Shown piece by piece: positions 9,380 through 18,505 of a stretch of 43,900 bases of DNA (positions are counted from its first letter, which is position 1; the number at the start of each line of letters is the position of its first letter). Position numbers and translations under genes: made by a program. The stretch covers positions 1 to 43,900 of the forward strand of contig JAFYGE010000094.1 in the NCBI GenBank assembly GCA_017543335.1, read 5' to 3'. Origin of the DNA: Ruminococcus sp. (GTDB taxonomy: Bacteria > Bacillota > Clostridia > Oscillospirales > Ruminococcaceae). A model generated the notes under the pieces. The model searched no databases. It was given only the letters and a program-made list of their open reading frames with translations, and was not told the origin of the DNA.

Positions 9380-9757
9380 ATGATAATATTTTACTTGTTA
9401 CCACTTTTAATGATTATTTTTTGCTGTAAAGCTATTTTTAATATAATAAAACTGAAAAGGAAATGCACGGAATCAGTTTATGCTGTGGTCATTGATATAG
9501 ATAAAGAAGCTGCAAAATCTCAGGCCTATGGTTTCCCAGTCTATGGAATAGACTATAATGGAGAAAGGTATATAGTACGTGGGAATTTTTCTTCTCCGTC
9601 TCTGCAATTTGACATAGAGGAACAAGTTGAGATGTATGTTGATCCAAATGATCCGAAAAAGTATTATTGTCCAAAAGAAGCAAAACCAAGACTTAAGTCT
9701 TCTTTGATTTTTCTGATTTTTAGTATAATAATCTTCTTATTACCTTTGTTAGCATGA
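9380..9757 (+). CDS. DUF3592-type membrane protein, paralog 3 (short)
   Basis: About 125 residues, the shortest of the four. N-terminal helix (about 1-22), the core 'FPVYGIDYNGERYIVRGN...YVDPNDPKKYYCP' and a C-terminal helix ending almost at the stop, so the cytoplasmic tail is missing. GGAGG (9364-9368) is 11 nt from the ATG at 9380; an in-frame ATG at 9362 overlaps the stop of the previous gene and the ribosome site, and is less likely. The gene follows paralog 2 directly. Confidence 0.7.
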   Translation: MIIFYLLPLLMIIFCCKAIFNIIKLKRKCTESVYAVVIDIDKEAAKSQAYGFPVYGIDYNGERYIVRGNFSSPSLQFDIEEQVEMYVDPNDPKKYYCPKEAKPRLKSSLIFLIFSIIIFLLPLLA

Positions 9758-9859
9758 ATTGCTTCTTTATATGTTTAAATATTATAAAAAATATGGGATT
9801 AATGCATATAACAACAAAGCTGCTATAGTAATTGTTTTGTCTTTAAAGGGGGATTTATA

Positions 9860-10348
9860 ATGGTAAACAAATCTGTTGTTTACGATGGCTTTAATATCTT
9901 CAAAGCATTTATAATAATTATTTTAGGATTTATTTGTTTATGCCTTTGTGCAATGGGTATAGGATATATTACTATGTCTGTATCCAGCATGAAATGTACT
10001 GAAGAAGTTGATGCAGTTGTAGTCGAAAATGTAAAACAAGAACATTCGCACACATTTGAAGATGAAGAAAAACATGATACTTATACTCCGGTATTTGTTT
10101 ATAAGTATAATGAAAAAGAATATAGAACTAAAGGTCACATTTACACATATTCGCCTGAATATGAAGTCGGAGATGAAGTGGTCATAAAAATAAATCCGGA
10201 TGATCCGGAAAAGATAAATGATCCTAAAGAAAAAAGCCATCTGCTTGTTGGTATCTTGATGGAAGCAGTTGTTGTTGGGGTCGTAGTATATGTACTATAT
10301 AATATAAGATCCAATAGGAAAATAGATCTGAACGGAAAAACAGAGTAG
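9860..10348 (+). CDS. DUF3592-type membrane protein, paralog 4
   Basis: 162 residues with helices at about 14-38 and 128-148 around a beta domain containing 'DTYTPVFVYKYNEKEYRTKGH' and 'GDEVVIKINPDDPEKI'. Very similar to paralog 2, which suggests recent local duplication. AAAGGGGG lies 7-8 nt before the ATG. A 102-bp gap separates it from paralog 3 and 63 bp from the next polyamine gene. Confidence 0.8.
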   Translation: MVNKSVVYDGFNIFKAFIIIILGFICLCLCAMGIGYITMSVSSMKCTEEVDAVVVENVKQEHSHTFEDEEKHDTYTPVFVYKYNEKEYRTKGHIYTYSPEYEVGDEVVIKINPDDPEKINDPKEKSHLLVGILMEAVVVGVVVYVLYNIRSNRKIDLNGKTE

Positions 10349-10411
10349 GTCTTATTTGTTTAGATATGATCAATATTAATTCAGAAATAATTTAAAACGG
10401 AGGAATAAAAA

Positions 10412-11614
10412 ATGAAAAAATGTATGATCATCGGATGCGGAGGCGTTGCCTCTGTAGCAATTCACAAGTGCTGTCAGAACAGCGAAGTGTTTGAGGGAAT
10501 CATGATCGCAAGCAGAACAAAGTCCAAGTGCGACGCTCTCAAGGAGAAGCTTCAGCCGACCACAAAGACAGTCATTGAAACAGCACAGGTCAACGCAGAT
10601 AATGTCGACGAGCTTATCGCACTCATAGAGAGCTATAAGCCTGATGTTGTACTCAACCTTGCACTCCCATATCAGGACCTCACTATCATGGATGCTTGTC
10701 TTGCAACAAAGACTCACTATGTTGACACTGCTAACTATGAGCCGCTTGATACAGCTAAATTCGAGTATAAGTGGCAGTGGGCATACCGTGAGAAGTTTGA
10801 GAAAGCTGGTATCACAGCACTTCTCGGAAGCGGATTCGATCCCGGAGTTACCGGAGTATTTTCAGCATACGCAATGAAGCATGAGTTCGATGAGATAAAC
10901 TATATCGACATTCTCGACTGCAACGGCGGAGATCATGGTTATCCGTTTGCTACAAACTTTAATCCTGAAATAAATATCCGTGAAGTATCTGCAAAAGGCA
11001 GCTATATCGAGGACGGCAAGTGGGTTGAGACTGAGCCAATGGAGATAAAGCGTGTATACAACTTCAAGGGAGTCGGCGAGAAGGATATGTATCTTCTCCA
11101 CCATGAGGAGCTTGAATCACTTGCACTTAACATTAAAGGTATCAAGAGGATCCGTTTCTTCATGACATTCGGACAAAGCTATCTTACTCACCTTAAATGC
11201 CTTGAAAATGTAGGTATGACTTCTATCGAGCCTATTATGTACGAGGGCAAGGAAATAGTACCTCTCCAGTTCCTGAAAGCTGTACTTCCTGATCCGGCAT
11301 CACTTGGTCCGAGAACAGTTGGTAAAACTAATATAGGATGCATATTCCGTGGTAAAAAGGACGGCAAGGATAAGAACTATTATCTTTATAATATCTGCGA
11401 TCATCAGGAGTGCTATAAGGAAGTTGGCTCACAGGCTATTTCATATACAACAGGTGTGCCTGCAATGATAGGAGCTATGATGATAATGAACGGCACATGG
11501 AAAAAAGCAGGTGTATATAACATCGAAGAATTTGATCCTGATCCGTTTATGGAAGCTCTTAATAAGTGGGGACTTCCTTGGGAAGAAGATCACGATCCGG
11601 TACTTGTTGACTAA
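10412..11614 (+). CDS. Carboxynorspermidine/carboxyspermidine synthase
   Basis: 400 residues, saccharopine-dehydrogenase-like NADPH-dependent enzyme. The N terminus 'KKCMIIGCGGVASVAIHKC' is a Rossmann motif, followed by 'NLALPYQDLTIMDACL' and 'HYVDTANYEP', typical of the Lys1-like clade that condenses a diamine with aspartate semialdehyde. The length and the nspC gene two positions downstream favour carboxy(nor)spermidine synthase over saccharopine dehydrogenase. AACGGAGGA precedes the ATG. Together with NspC it would form spermidine from putrescine, or norspermidine from diaminopropane, without decarboxylated SAM. Confidence 0.87.
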   Translation: MKKCMIIGCGGVASVAIHKCCQNSEVFEGIMIASRTKSKCDALKEKLQPTTKTVIETAQVNADNVDELIALIESYKPDVVLNLALPYQDLTIMDACLATKTHYVDTANYEPLDTAKFEYKWQWAYREKFEKAGITALLGSGFDPGVTGVFSAYAMKHEFDEINYIDILDCNGGDHGYPFATNFNPEINIREVSAKGSYIEDGKWVETEPMEIKRVYNFKGVGEKDMYLLHHEELESLALNIKGIKRIRFFMTFGQSYLTHLKCLENVGMTSIEPIMYEGKEIVPLQFLKAVLPDPASLGPRTVGKTNIGCIFRGKKDGKDKNYYLYNICDHQECYKEVGSQAISYTTGVPAMIGAMMIMNGTWKKAGVYNIEEFDPDPFMEALNKWGLPWEEDHDPVLVD

Positions 11615-11636
11615 ATTATAATTGGAGGAAAAGAAA

Positions 11637-11948
11637 ATGGTACTTGTAAATACAGATCATATCACAGGAAAAAATCTTGCAATGCTTGGACTTGTAAAGG
11701 GCTCAATAATACAATCCAAAAACATCGGTAAAGACATCATGCAGGGATTAAGATCTGTAGTTGGCGGCGAGCTTAAAGGCTATACAGAAATGATGAACGA
11801 GGCAAGAGAGGAAGCTACAAGAAGGATGATACAGGAAGCTAACCTTATGGGAGCAGATGCTATCGTTAATGTGCGTTTTTCAACATCCGCTATTCTTCAG
11901 GGAGCTGCTGAGGTAATTGCATACGGAACGGCAGTGAAATTTATATGA
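11637..11948 (+). CDS. YbjQ family protein
   Basis: 103 residues. 'VNTDHITGKNLAMLGLVKGS', 'GGELKGYTEMMNEAREEATRRM' and 'GADAIVNVRFSTS' are the conserved stretches of the YbjQ (UPF0145) family, small proteins that form pentamers in solved structures and have no firm function. The start is the ATG at 11637, 8 nt after GGAGG (11624-11628). A TTG at 11622 would lie upstream of that site. It lies between the two carboxyspermidine genes and overlaps nspC by 4 nt. Confidence 0.85.
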   Translation: MVLVNTDHITGKNLAMLGLVKGSIIQSKNIGKDIMQGLRSVVGGELKGYTEMMNEAREEATRRMIQEANLMGADAIVNVRFSTSAILQGAAEVIAYGTAVKFI

Positions 11949-13087
11949 CAGAGCATAATATACCGGATGTGTATGCTCTGCCGACTCCATGTTATGTTAT
12001 TGACGAGAAAAAGCTGATAGAAAATCTTGAGATACTGCACGGAGTTCAGGAACGTACCGGAGCTAAGATACTTCTTGCACAGAAAGCGTTTTCGTGTTAT
12101 CATCTATATCCATTGATAGGGGAGTATCTTGCCGGTACTGCCTGCAGCGGACTGTTTGAAGCCAGACTCGGAGCTGAAGAAATGGGAAAGGAAAATCACG
12201 TATTTTCAGCAGCATACCGTGAGTCCGAGATAGATGATATAATCTCATATTGCGGACATATCATTTTCAACTCGTTCACTCAGCTTGACAAATATCGTGA
12301 CAGAGTGCTTAATGCCGGAAAAAAGATTGGACTTCGTATAAATCCTGAATTTTCTACTCAGGAGGATCACGAGATATATGACCCGTGTTCGTCTAAATCA
12401 AGACTTGGCATAACGAGAAAGAATTTCAGAGCAGATGATCTGGACGGAGTTTCCGGACTTCATTTTCATACTCTATGTGAACAGAATTCCGATGAACTCG
12501 AACGCACACTTGAAGCGGTTGAGGAGAAATTCGGTGAATTTTTACCGCAAATGGAATGGGTGAATTTCGGCGGAGGACATCATATTACCCGTGAGGATTA
12601 TGATATTCCCCGACTTGAAAAGTGTATACGTCATATGCAGGAAAAATACGGACTTGACGTATATATCGAGCCAGGTGAAGCTATCGCACTTAACGCCGGT
12701 TATCTTGTAACCGAGGTGCTCGACCTGACTGAAAATGATATGCCTATAGCAATTCTTGATACGTCAGCCGCTTGTCATATGCCTGATGTATTGGAGATGC
12801 CATATCGTCCGCCGCTGTATGGTTCCGGACAAGCTGGTGAAAAAGCCTATACCTACAGACTCGGATCTCAGACCTGCCTTTCAGGTGATATGATAGGGGA
12901 GTACTCTTTTGATGAACCCCTTAAAATAGGCGATCGACTTGTGTTTGGTGATATGGCTATCTATTCAATGGTCAAAAACAATACCTTTAACGGTATGCCT
13001 CTGCCGGCTATACTTCTTTTGAAAAAGGACGGTTCAACTGAGGTGCTGAAAGACTTCGGATACGATAATTTTAAAGCAAGATTATAA
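11945..13087 (+). CDS. nspC: Carboxynorspermidine decarboxylase
   Basis: 380 residues, an alanine-racemase-fold (type III) PLP enzyme. The PLP lysine is in 'ILLAQKAFSCY' near residue 41; 'LHFHTLCEQ', 'WVNFGGGHHITREDYD' and 'YIEPGEA' are typical NspC segments, and the substrate-site cysteine is in 'DTSAACHMPDVLEMPYRPP'. It decarboxylates carboxyspermidine or carboxynorspermidine, completing the pathway of the gene at 10412. The ATG overlaps the YbjQ-family stop (ATGA), so translation is probably coupled. It is the last gene of the cluster. Confidence 0.92.
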   Translation: MTEHNIPDVYALPTPCYVIDEKKLIENLEILHGVQERTGAKILLAQKAFSCYHLYPLIGEYLAGTACSGLFEARLGAEEMGKENHVFSAAYRESEIDDIISYCGHIIFNSFTQLDKYRDRVLNAGKKIGLRINPEFSTQEDHEIYDPCSSKSRLGITRKNFRADDLDGVSGLHFHTLCEQNSDELERTLEAVEEKFGEFLPQMEWVNFGGGHHITREDYDIPRLEKCIRHMQEKYGLDVYIEPGEAIALNAGYLVTEVLDLTENDMPIAILDTSAACHMPDVLEMPYRPPLYGSGQAGEKAYTYRLGSQTCLSGDMIGEYSFDEPLKIGDRLVFGDMAIYSMVKNNTFNGMPLPAILLLKKDGSTEVLKDFGYDNFKARL

Positions 13088-13097
13088 TGCTATTGTG

Positions 13098-13444
13098 AAA
13101 GGGATGCAATGCATCCCTCAGAGTGTTGAAAAACTATAAAGTAAAAGGCTAACCATAATAATGGAATTCCAAAGAGTGACTCCCCACTGTGTGGGGAGAT
13201 GTCACGAAGTGACAAAGGGGACGTGGCAGTTAGCCTATTATCCCTTTGGTCAGGTCAAGGGCTGACAGCCCTTGTGGGGTGTGGGGCAAAGCCCCATATA
13301 TAACCGCAAAAACGCTCCACAAGGGGTGAATTCAAAAACAGTCCGGTGGACTGTTTTTGAAGAGGTGGACGCCCTGCACGAGAGGGCGTCCCCTAAAGAA
13401 TCAATACTTTTTTGACAAGCTGAGGGATGCAATGCATCCCTTTT
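13098..13444. repeat. Multi-hairpin interspersed repeat, copy 2, with matching ends
   Basis: The core (13169-13424) is nearly identical to 140-394. This copy is framed by GGGATGCAATGCATCCC at 13101-13117 and again at 13424-13440. Including the flanks the ends are inverted (AAAGGGATG...CCCTCA on the left, TGAGGG...CATCCCTTT on the right), as for a small transposable element. It fills the gap between nspC and gltX and encodes nothing convincing. The right closing hairpin plus four T could also terminate the polyamine transcript. Confidence 0.75.
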
Positions 13445-13469
13445 CTATGTTTGCTGCTCGTGAAAACGA

Positions 13470-13498
13470 TTGACAAAAATTGTGAAACATGATATAAT
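13470..13498 (+). promoter_or_regulatory. Consensus sigma-A promoter of gltX
   Basis: TTGACA (13470-13475), a spacer of exactly 17 nt and TATAAT (13493-13498), about 39 bp before the start codon. It lies just outside the repeat. Confidence 0.85.
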
Positions 13499-13536
13499 AT
13501 AATGTAATTTTATGTACAGAAATAAAGGTGATAATA

Positions 13537-15171
13537 ATGGATCATAATAAACTTGCAGAACTACTTTTCCCGGAGACTACTGCAAAGCCGGAGGACATTG
13601 AGGCTCGTTTTCCTGAGAGAGAACTGCCTGAGGGAGCTAATGTTACAAGAATAGGTCCGAGTCCGACAGGTTTTGTTCATCTTGGAAATCTCTATAATGC
13701 TATAATCGGTGAGCGTATCGCTCATCAGTCCGGAGGTGTATTCTATCTCCGAATAGAAGATACCGACAACAAAAGAGAAGTCGAGGGAGCTGTTGAGACG
13801 GTCATAAACGCAATGAACTACTTTGGAGTTCACTTTGATGAAGGTGCAGTTGCTGACGGAGACAACGGCAGCTACGGTCCATATCGTCAGAGACAGCGTA
13901 AGGATATTTACCACGTTTTTGCAAAGCATCTTGTTCAGATGGGACTTGCCTATCCTTGCTTCATGACTGCCGAAGAGATAGACGCTCTTCGTGAACATCA
14001 GACAGAAAACAAGGAAAATCCTGGTATCTACGGTAAATATGCAAAGTGCCGTGACCTTACTATTGAGCAGATAAAGGAAAAAATGGACGCAGGTAAGGAA
14101 TGGGTGCTCCGTTACAGAGGCACTGAAACTGACGAGTATTTTTCTATAGTTGACGCTATCAGAGGAAAGCTCGAAATGCCAAGAAATAATATGGACTTCG
14201 TTCTTTTAAAGAGCGACGGAATCCCTACCTATCACTTCGCACACGTTGTTGACGATCACCTTATGAGATCAACTCACGTTATAAGAGGTGAGGAATGGCT
14301 CTCGTCACTTCCTATGCACGTTGAGCTCTTTAATGCTCTTGGCTGGAAACAGCCTATTTACTGCCACACCGCTACACTTATGAAGTTAGAGGGTACAGGT
14401 AAGCGTAAGCTCTCAAAGAGAAAAGACCCTGAGCTTGCTCTTTCATATTATCAGAAGGAAGGAATAAGTCCGGATGCTATCTGGGAATTCCTTCTTACAG
14501 TGCTCAATTCCAACTTTGAGGAATGGCGAATCGCAAATCCTGATGCTGATTACAGAGACTTCCCGTATTCTCTTTCAAAAATGTCAATTTCAGGTGCTCT
14601 CGTTGACCTTGATAAACTCCGCAATATCTCAAAGGATGTTATCGGAAGAATGAAGGCTGAGGATGTTCGTGACGGTTGGCTCAAATGGTGTGAGGAGTAT
14701 AACGATGAGTATGCTCAGCTTATAAAGAAATATCCGGAGCGTACACTGGCTGCACTCAATGTCGGAAGAATGGCAGCTAAGCCACGTAAGGACATCGAAA
14801 CATGGAAGCAGGCTTGTGACTTTATGAGCTTCTATTACGATGAAACATTCCACATCACAGACGAAATGCCTGAGGAGTGCGATGAAGCAACAGTCAAGGA
14901 ATTCTTTGCTAAGTACCTCGCTTCCTACGACCATAGTGACGATTCATCTGCATGGTTTGCAAAAGTCAAGGAGCTTACAGAAGAACTCGGTTTCGCTGTT
15001 AAGCCTAAGGACTATAAAAAGAATCCTGACCAGTTCAAGGGAAGCATTGTTCATATCACTAATATGCTCCGTATCGCTCTTACCGGTCATGCTAATGCAC
15101 CGGATATACACGAGGTAAGCCATGTTCTTGGTGAGGACATAGTTCGCAAGCGTCTTGAAAAATGGGCATAA
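13537..15171 (+). CDS. gltX: Glutamate--tRNA ligase
   Basis: 544 residues, class I aminoacyl-tRNA synthetase. The nucleotide-binding signature appears as 'GPSPTGFVHLGN' (HLGN at 48-51) and the second signature as 'KRKLSKRKD' near residue 291. It charges tRNA-Glu, and may also charge tRNA-Gln if the organism uses the transamidation route. AAAGGTG (13524-13530) is 6 nt from the ATG at 13537; a GTG at 13528 within that motif is rejected as start. It has its own promoter and is 25 nt upstream of metG. Confidence 0.95.
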   Translation: MDHNKLAELLFPETTAKPEDIEARFPERELPEGANVTRIGPSPTGFVHLGNLYNAIIGERIAHQSGGVFYLRIEDTDNKREVEGAVETVINAMNYFGVHFDEGAVADGDNGSYGPYRQRQRKDIYHVFAKHLVQMGLAYPCFMTAEEIDALREHQTENKENPGIYGKYAKCRDLTIEQIKEKMDAGKEWVLRYRGTETDEYFSIVDAIRGKLEMPRNNMDFVLLKSDGIPTYHFAHVVDDHLMRSTHVIRGEEWLSSLPMHVELFNALGWKQPIYCHTATLMKLEGTGKRKLSKRKDPELALSYYQKEGISPDAIWEFLLTVLNSNFEEWRIANPDADYRDFPYSLSKMSISGALVDLDKLRNISKDVIGRMKAEDVRDGWLKWCEEYNDEYAQLIKKYPERTLAALNVGRMAAKPRKDIETWKQACDFMSFYYDETFHITDEMPEECDEATVKEFFAKYLASYDHSDDSSAWFAKVKELTEELGFAVKPKDYKKNPDQFKGSIVHITNMLRIALTGHANAPDIHEVSHVLGEDIVRKRLEKWA

Positions 15172-15196
15172 GTTAATCGAAAGGACTTGAATTTAA

Positions 15197-17218
15197 ATGG
15201 CAAGAAATAAAGAAGGCAATAACGGTAAGCCTTTTGAGATACCACGTCCGGTATTCCCGAAAAGAGCAGTAATTACCGGTGGTATGCCTTATGGAAATAA
15301 AGAACTCCACTTCGGTCATGTTGGCGGAATGCTGGTTTTTGCTGATACATATGCACGTTTTTTGCGTGACCGTATCGGTAAGGATAATGTTATATTTGTC
15401 AGCGGTACAGACTGCTATGGCTCTCCTATCGCTGAGGGATGGCGTGTAAAAGTCGAAAAGGGAGAGTTTGAAGGCTCGCTTGAAGACTTTGTCAGACGCA
15501 ATCACGAAAAGCAGAAAGCTACACTTGCTTCGTACGGTATTTCTCCGAATCTCTTTGCAGCTTCCGGACTCGGACGCTCAAAGGAGATACACGCTGAGGT
15601 AACCGACTGGTTCATAAGCTCTCTTTATAAAAAGGGTCAGCTGAACAAGATAACTACTATGCAGTTCTTTGACGAAAAAGCAGGAGTTTTCCTCAACGGC
15701 AGACAAGTAGTTGGCAAGTGTCCTGTTGAGGGCTGTACTTCTGAAAAGGGATATGCTGACGAATGTGACCTCGGTCACCAGTATATGCCTGAAAATCTTC
15801 TCAATCCGGTAAGTACACTTACAGGTGAAACTCCTACTATGAAGCCTGTTACAAACTGGTACTTCAAGCTTCGTGACTACGAACAGCTTATGAAGGACTG
15901 GGTCGAGGAACTTAAAAAACGCAAGGACATCCGTCCTGTTGTATGGAAGACTATCGATGAATTCCTTAAACCGCCTGTAATTTACGTTAAGCGTGAATTC
16001 GAGGAAAAGTACTTCACACTCAAAGACTCTATGCCTGAGCACGAGTACCTTGAGGAGAAAAAGAAGCCGTCATTTACTATACAGTTTACAAAACTTTCTG
16101 ACTGTGATGAGGCTTGCCGTATACTCACTGAAAACGGTATCCGATACAGAACAGGAAAGACTCTTGTTCCGTTCAGACTTACAGGCAACATCGAGTGGGG
16201 AGTTCCTGCACCTGTCATGGACGGCGAGGAAGGTCTGACTGTATGGGTATGGCCGGAGTCTTTATGGGCACCTATTTCATTTACTCAGACTTATCTTGAA
16301 CAGTCTGGCAAAGACCGTGAGGAATGGAAGGACTACTGGTGCAGCAAGGATTCTACTGTATACCAGTTCATTGGTCAGGATAATATTTATTTCTATGGAA
16401 TCGCTGAACCTGCAATGTGGATGGCTCAGCAGGAAGCTGAAACAAAGACAGCTTCTCCTGCCGAGGGCGAACTTCAGATGCCGATAATAGTTGCAAATCA
16501 CCACATACTGTTCCTTGATAAGAAGGCATCAAGCTCAGGTGCAGTAAAGCCGCCTATGGCTGATGATCTTCTGAATCACTATACTCCGGAGCAGCTTCGT
16601 ATGCACTGGCTCGGACTTGGTCTCGGACAGCGTTCTGTAAGCTTCATGCCTAAGCCTTATAATCCGGATGCAAAGCCGGAAGATGCGGATCCGGTAGTAA
16701 AGGACGGTCTGCTTCTTTCAAATGTTTACAACAGAATGATACGTACTGCTTTCTATACAACTCAGAAGGAGCTTGACGGAATAATGCCGGATAATGCTCC
16801 GGAAGAGCAGTTCCTTGCTGACGCAAAGAAAGCTGTACTTGAATATGAAAGACATATGTCTAAATTCGCATTCCACCAGTGTACTTATGTTCTGGACAGT
16901 TATATCCGCAACGGAAGCAAGTATATGGCAAAGGCTCTTAACGGTGAATATCCTGATAAGGAGACTTTAAAGCAGGCTCTTGCAAATCTTTTCTACATGA
17001 TAAGAATAGCCGGAGTACTTCTGCATCCTATGGCTCCTTTCGGTACTGAAAAGCTCCGTGAGTATCTTGATGTTGACGAGCGTATCTGGTCATGGGACAA
17101 TATCCTTGAACCTCTTACATTCTTTACAGGTACTGACCATAAGCTCAAATTCCTGCCTCCGAGAACCGACTTCTTTACACGTCATGAAAGTCAGTTTGCG
17201 ACAAACGAGAATGAGTGA
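15197..17218 (+). CDS. metG: Methionine--tRNA ligase, divergent KMSKS form
   Basis: 673 residues, class I synthetase. 'TGGMPYGNKELHFGHVGG' carries the HIGH-type motif (HFGH, 38-41), and 'FVSGTDCYGSPI' is a typical MetG segment. A knuckle with Cys residues ('CPVEGCTSEKGYADECDLGH') resembles the MetG zinc insertion. The catalytic loop reads 'LDKKASSSGAVKPP' (about 441-454) in place of KMSKS. There is no obvious C-terminal dimerisation (EMAP-II-like) domain. It follows gltX by 25 nt and is probably cotranscribed. Confidence 0.85.
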   Translation: MARNKEGNNGKPFEIPRPVFPKRAVITGGMPYGNKELHFGHVGGMLVFADTYARFLRDRIGKDNVIFVSGTDCYGSPIAEGWRVKVEKGEFEGSLEDFVRRNHEKQKATLASYGISPNLFAASGLGRSKEIHAEVTDWFISSLYKKGQLNKITTMQFFDEKAGVFLNGRQVVGKCPVEGCTSEKGYADECDLGHQYMPENLLNPVSTLTGETPTMKPVTNWYFKLRDYEQLMKDWVEELKKRKDIRPVVWKTIDEFLKPPVIYVKREFEEKYFTLKDSMPEHEYLEEKKKPSFTIQFTKLSDCDEACRILTENGIRYRTGKTLVPFRLTGNIEWGVPAPVMDGEEGLTVWVWPESLWAPISFTQTYLEQSGKDREEWKDYWCSKDSTVYQFIGQDNIYFYGIAEPAMWMAQQEAETKTASPAEGELQMPIIVANHHILFLDKKASSSGAVKPPMADDLLNHYTPEQLRMHWLGLGLGQRSVSFMPKPYNPDAKPEDADPVVKDGLLLSNVYNRMIRTAFYTTQKELDGIMPDNAPEEQFLADAKKAVLEYERHMSKFAFHQCTYVLDSYIRNGSKYMAKALNGEYPDKETLKQALANLFYMIRIAGVLLHPMAPFGTEKLREYLDVDERIWSWDNILEPLTFFTGTDHKLKFLPPRTDFFTRHESQFATNENE

Positions 17219-17285
17219 TATGGAAATAATAAAATGTTTGTAATGTTATATTTGTAAAATTTCCGTAATTTTTTTACGGCGATTG

Positions 17286-17315
17286 TTGACTTTTTTTAGA
17301 TTTATGTGTTATAAT
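17286..17315 (+). promoter_or_regulatory. Promoter of the ATPase/TOPRIM pair
   Basis: TTGACT (17286-17291), an 18-nt spacer and TATAAT (17310-17315), about 48 bp upstream of the ATPase gene. The pair therefore seems to have its own transcription. Confidence 0.65.
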
Positions 17316-17362
17316 ATTAATACAATTTTGAATAAACTTAATTCCAGAATAGGAGGCTTTGT

Positions 17363-18505
17363 ATGTTAACCTTTTTTTCTGTTAAAAATTTTCGACAATT
17401 TCGTGAAGAGTTGATATTTGATTTTTCAAAAGTTAGAGACTATCAGTTTAATACAATTTGTGTTAAAAATGAATTAGTGAATAAGGCGATTATTTACGGA
17501 AAAAATGCTGTCGGCAAAACAAGTTTAATGGAAGCAATGCGTGATATTTATTTTACATTTACCATGCGTGGACGTGTTTTGAGCAATGATCCTACTTATA
17601 GAAATGCTGATTCAGACGAAAATGAGACAATCTTATTTCACTATACTTTTCTTTTAGATGATACAATCATAGATTATAAATATGAAAAAACCGATTTTGC
17701 TCATGTAGTAGCTGAAAAATTAGTTTTTGGTAATAAAATTATTTTTGAATATAATCGAATTAATAATCTGTATAATTTTGAGAATGTAGATATAATTGGT
17801 GCTGAGCAGTTGCAATGGGATGCATTTCAAAACATGAACAACAATGAAGATGATGTAGAAATAATTGACTCATTAACTGCATTACGTTTCGCTTATAGCA
17901 ATACTGCAATATCGCAGGACACACTTCTAAAAAAATTGGTAAGGTTTATTTCAGGTATGAGGTTTAGTGTAGGTTTTAGTGCAATTAATAGAAATTCTCA
18001 TATAAGATTTTTACTTAATGAATTAGCAAATTCAGAAGAAGAAAAAGTTAAGGAATTTCAGGATTTTTTAAATGAATATGGTGTTCAATGTAAACTAATT
18101 GCACTACAAGATGCTGATGGAAAAAAGAAGTTATTTTTTGATCATAAAATGCCGTTAGACTTCTTTGACAATATGTCATCTGGAACTAGATTATTAACTT
18201 CTTTTTATCTGCAATTTGTTAAAAATGACTTTCCGTTTTCTTTTGTTTTTATTGATGAATTTGATGCGTATTATCATTATGAACTGTCTGAAAAAATTGT
18301 GATGCTCTTAGAAAAAAATTTTAAATGTCAGGTTATTCTTACTACACATAATACTAATTTGTTAAGTAATTCTATTATGCGTCCAGATTGCTTCTTAATT
18401 TTACATGATGGAAGAATTACACCTATATGCGATGCTACTTCTAGAGAATTACGGCAAGGGCATAATTTAGAAAAATTATATATGAGTGGTGAATTCGATG
18501 ATTAG
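17363..18505 (+). CDS. AAA15-type ATPase, putative defence protein
   Basis: 380 residues, ABC/SMC-like ATPase head of the AAA15/OLD class. It begins with the usual 'SVKNFRQFREELIFDF' strand pair. Walker A is 'GKNAVGKTS' (46-54), the ABC-type signature 'NMSSGTRLLTS' is near 271-281, Walker B 'FSFVFIDEFDAYYHY' is near 291-305, and the switch histidine is in 'ILTTHNTNLLS'. There is no long coiled coil. AGGAGG precedes the ATG. Base composition is much more AT-rich than gltX/metG, a sign of horizontal acquisition. The downstream TOPRIM-like gene overlaps it by 8 nt, which makes the two one module. This layout recalls PARIS AriA or RloA, but exact membership is not established. Confidence 0.8.
   Translation: MLTFFSVKNFRQFREELIFDFSKVRDYQFNTICVKNELVNKAIIYGKNAVGKTSLMEAMRDIYFTFTMRGRVLSNDPTYRNADSDENETILFHYTFLLDDTIIDYKYEKTDFAHVVAEKLVFGNKIIFEYNRINNLYNFENVDIIGAEQLQWDAFQNMNNNEDDVEIIDSLTALRFAYSNTAISQDTLLKKLVRFISGMRFSVGFSAINRNSHIRFLLNELANSEEEKVKEFQDFLNEYGVQCKLIALQDADGKKKLFFDHKMPLDFFDNMSSGTRLLTSFYLQFVKNDFPFSFVFIDEFDAYYHYELSEKIVMLLEKNFKCQVILTTHNTNLLSNSIMRPDCFLILHDGRITPICDATSRELRQGHNLEKLYMSGEFDD

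Noticed and set aside
17261-17277. CCGTAA/TTACGG hairpin after metG as a terminator
   Set aside because: The stem is only 6 bp and is not followed by a T run on the plus strand; kept only as a possible weak structure.
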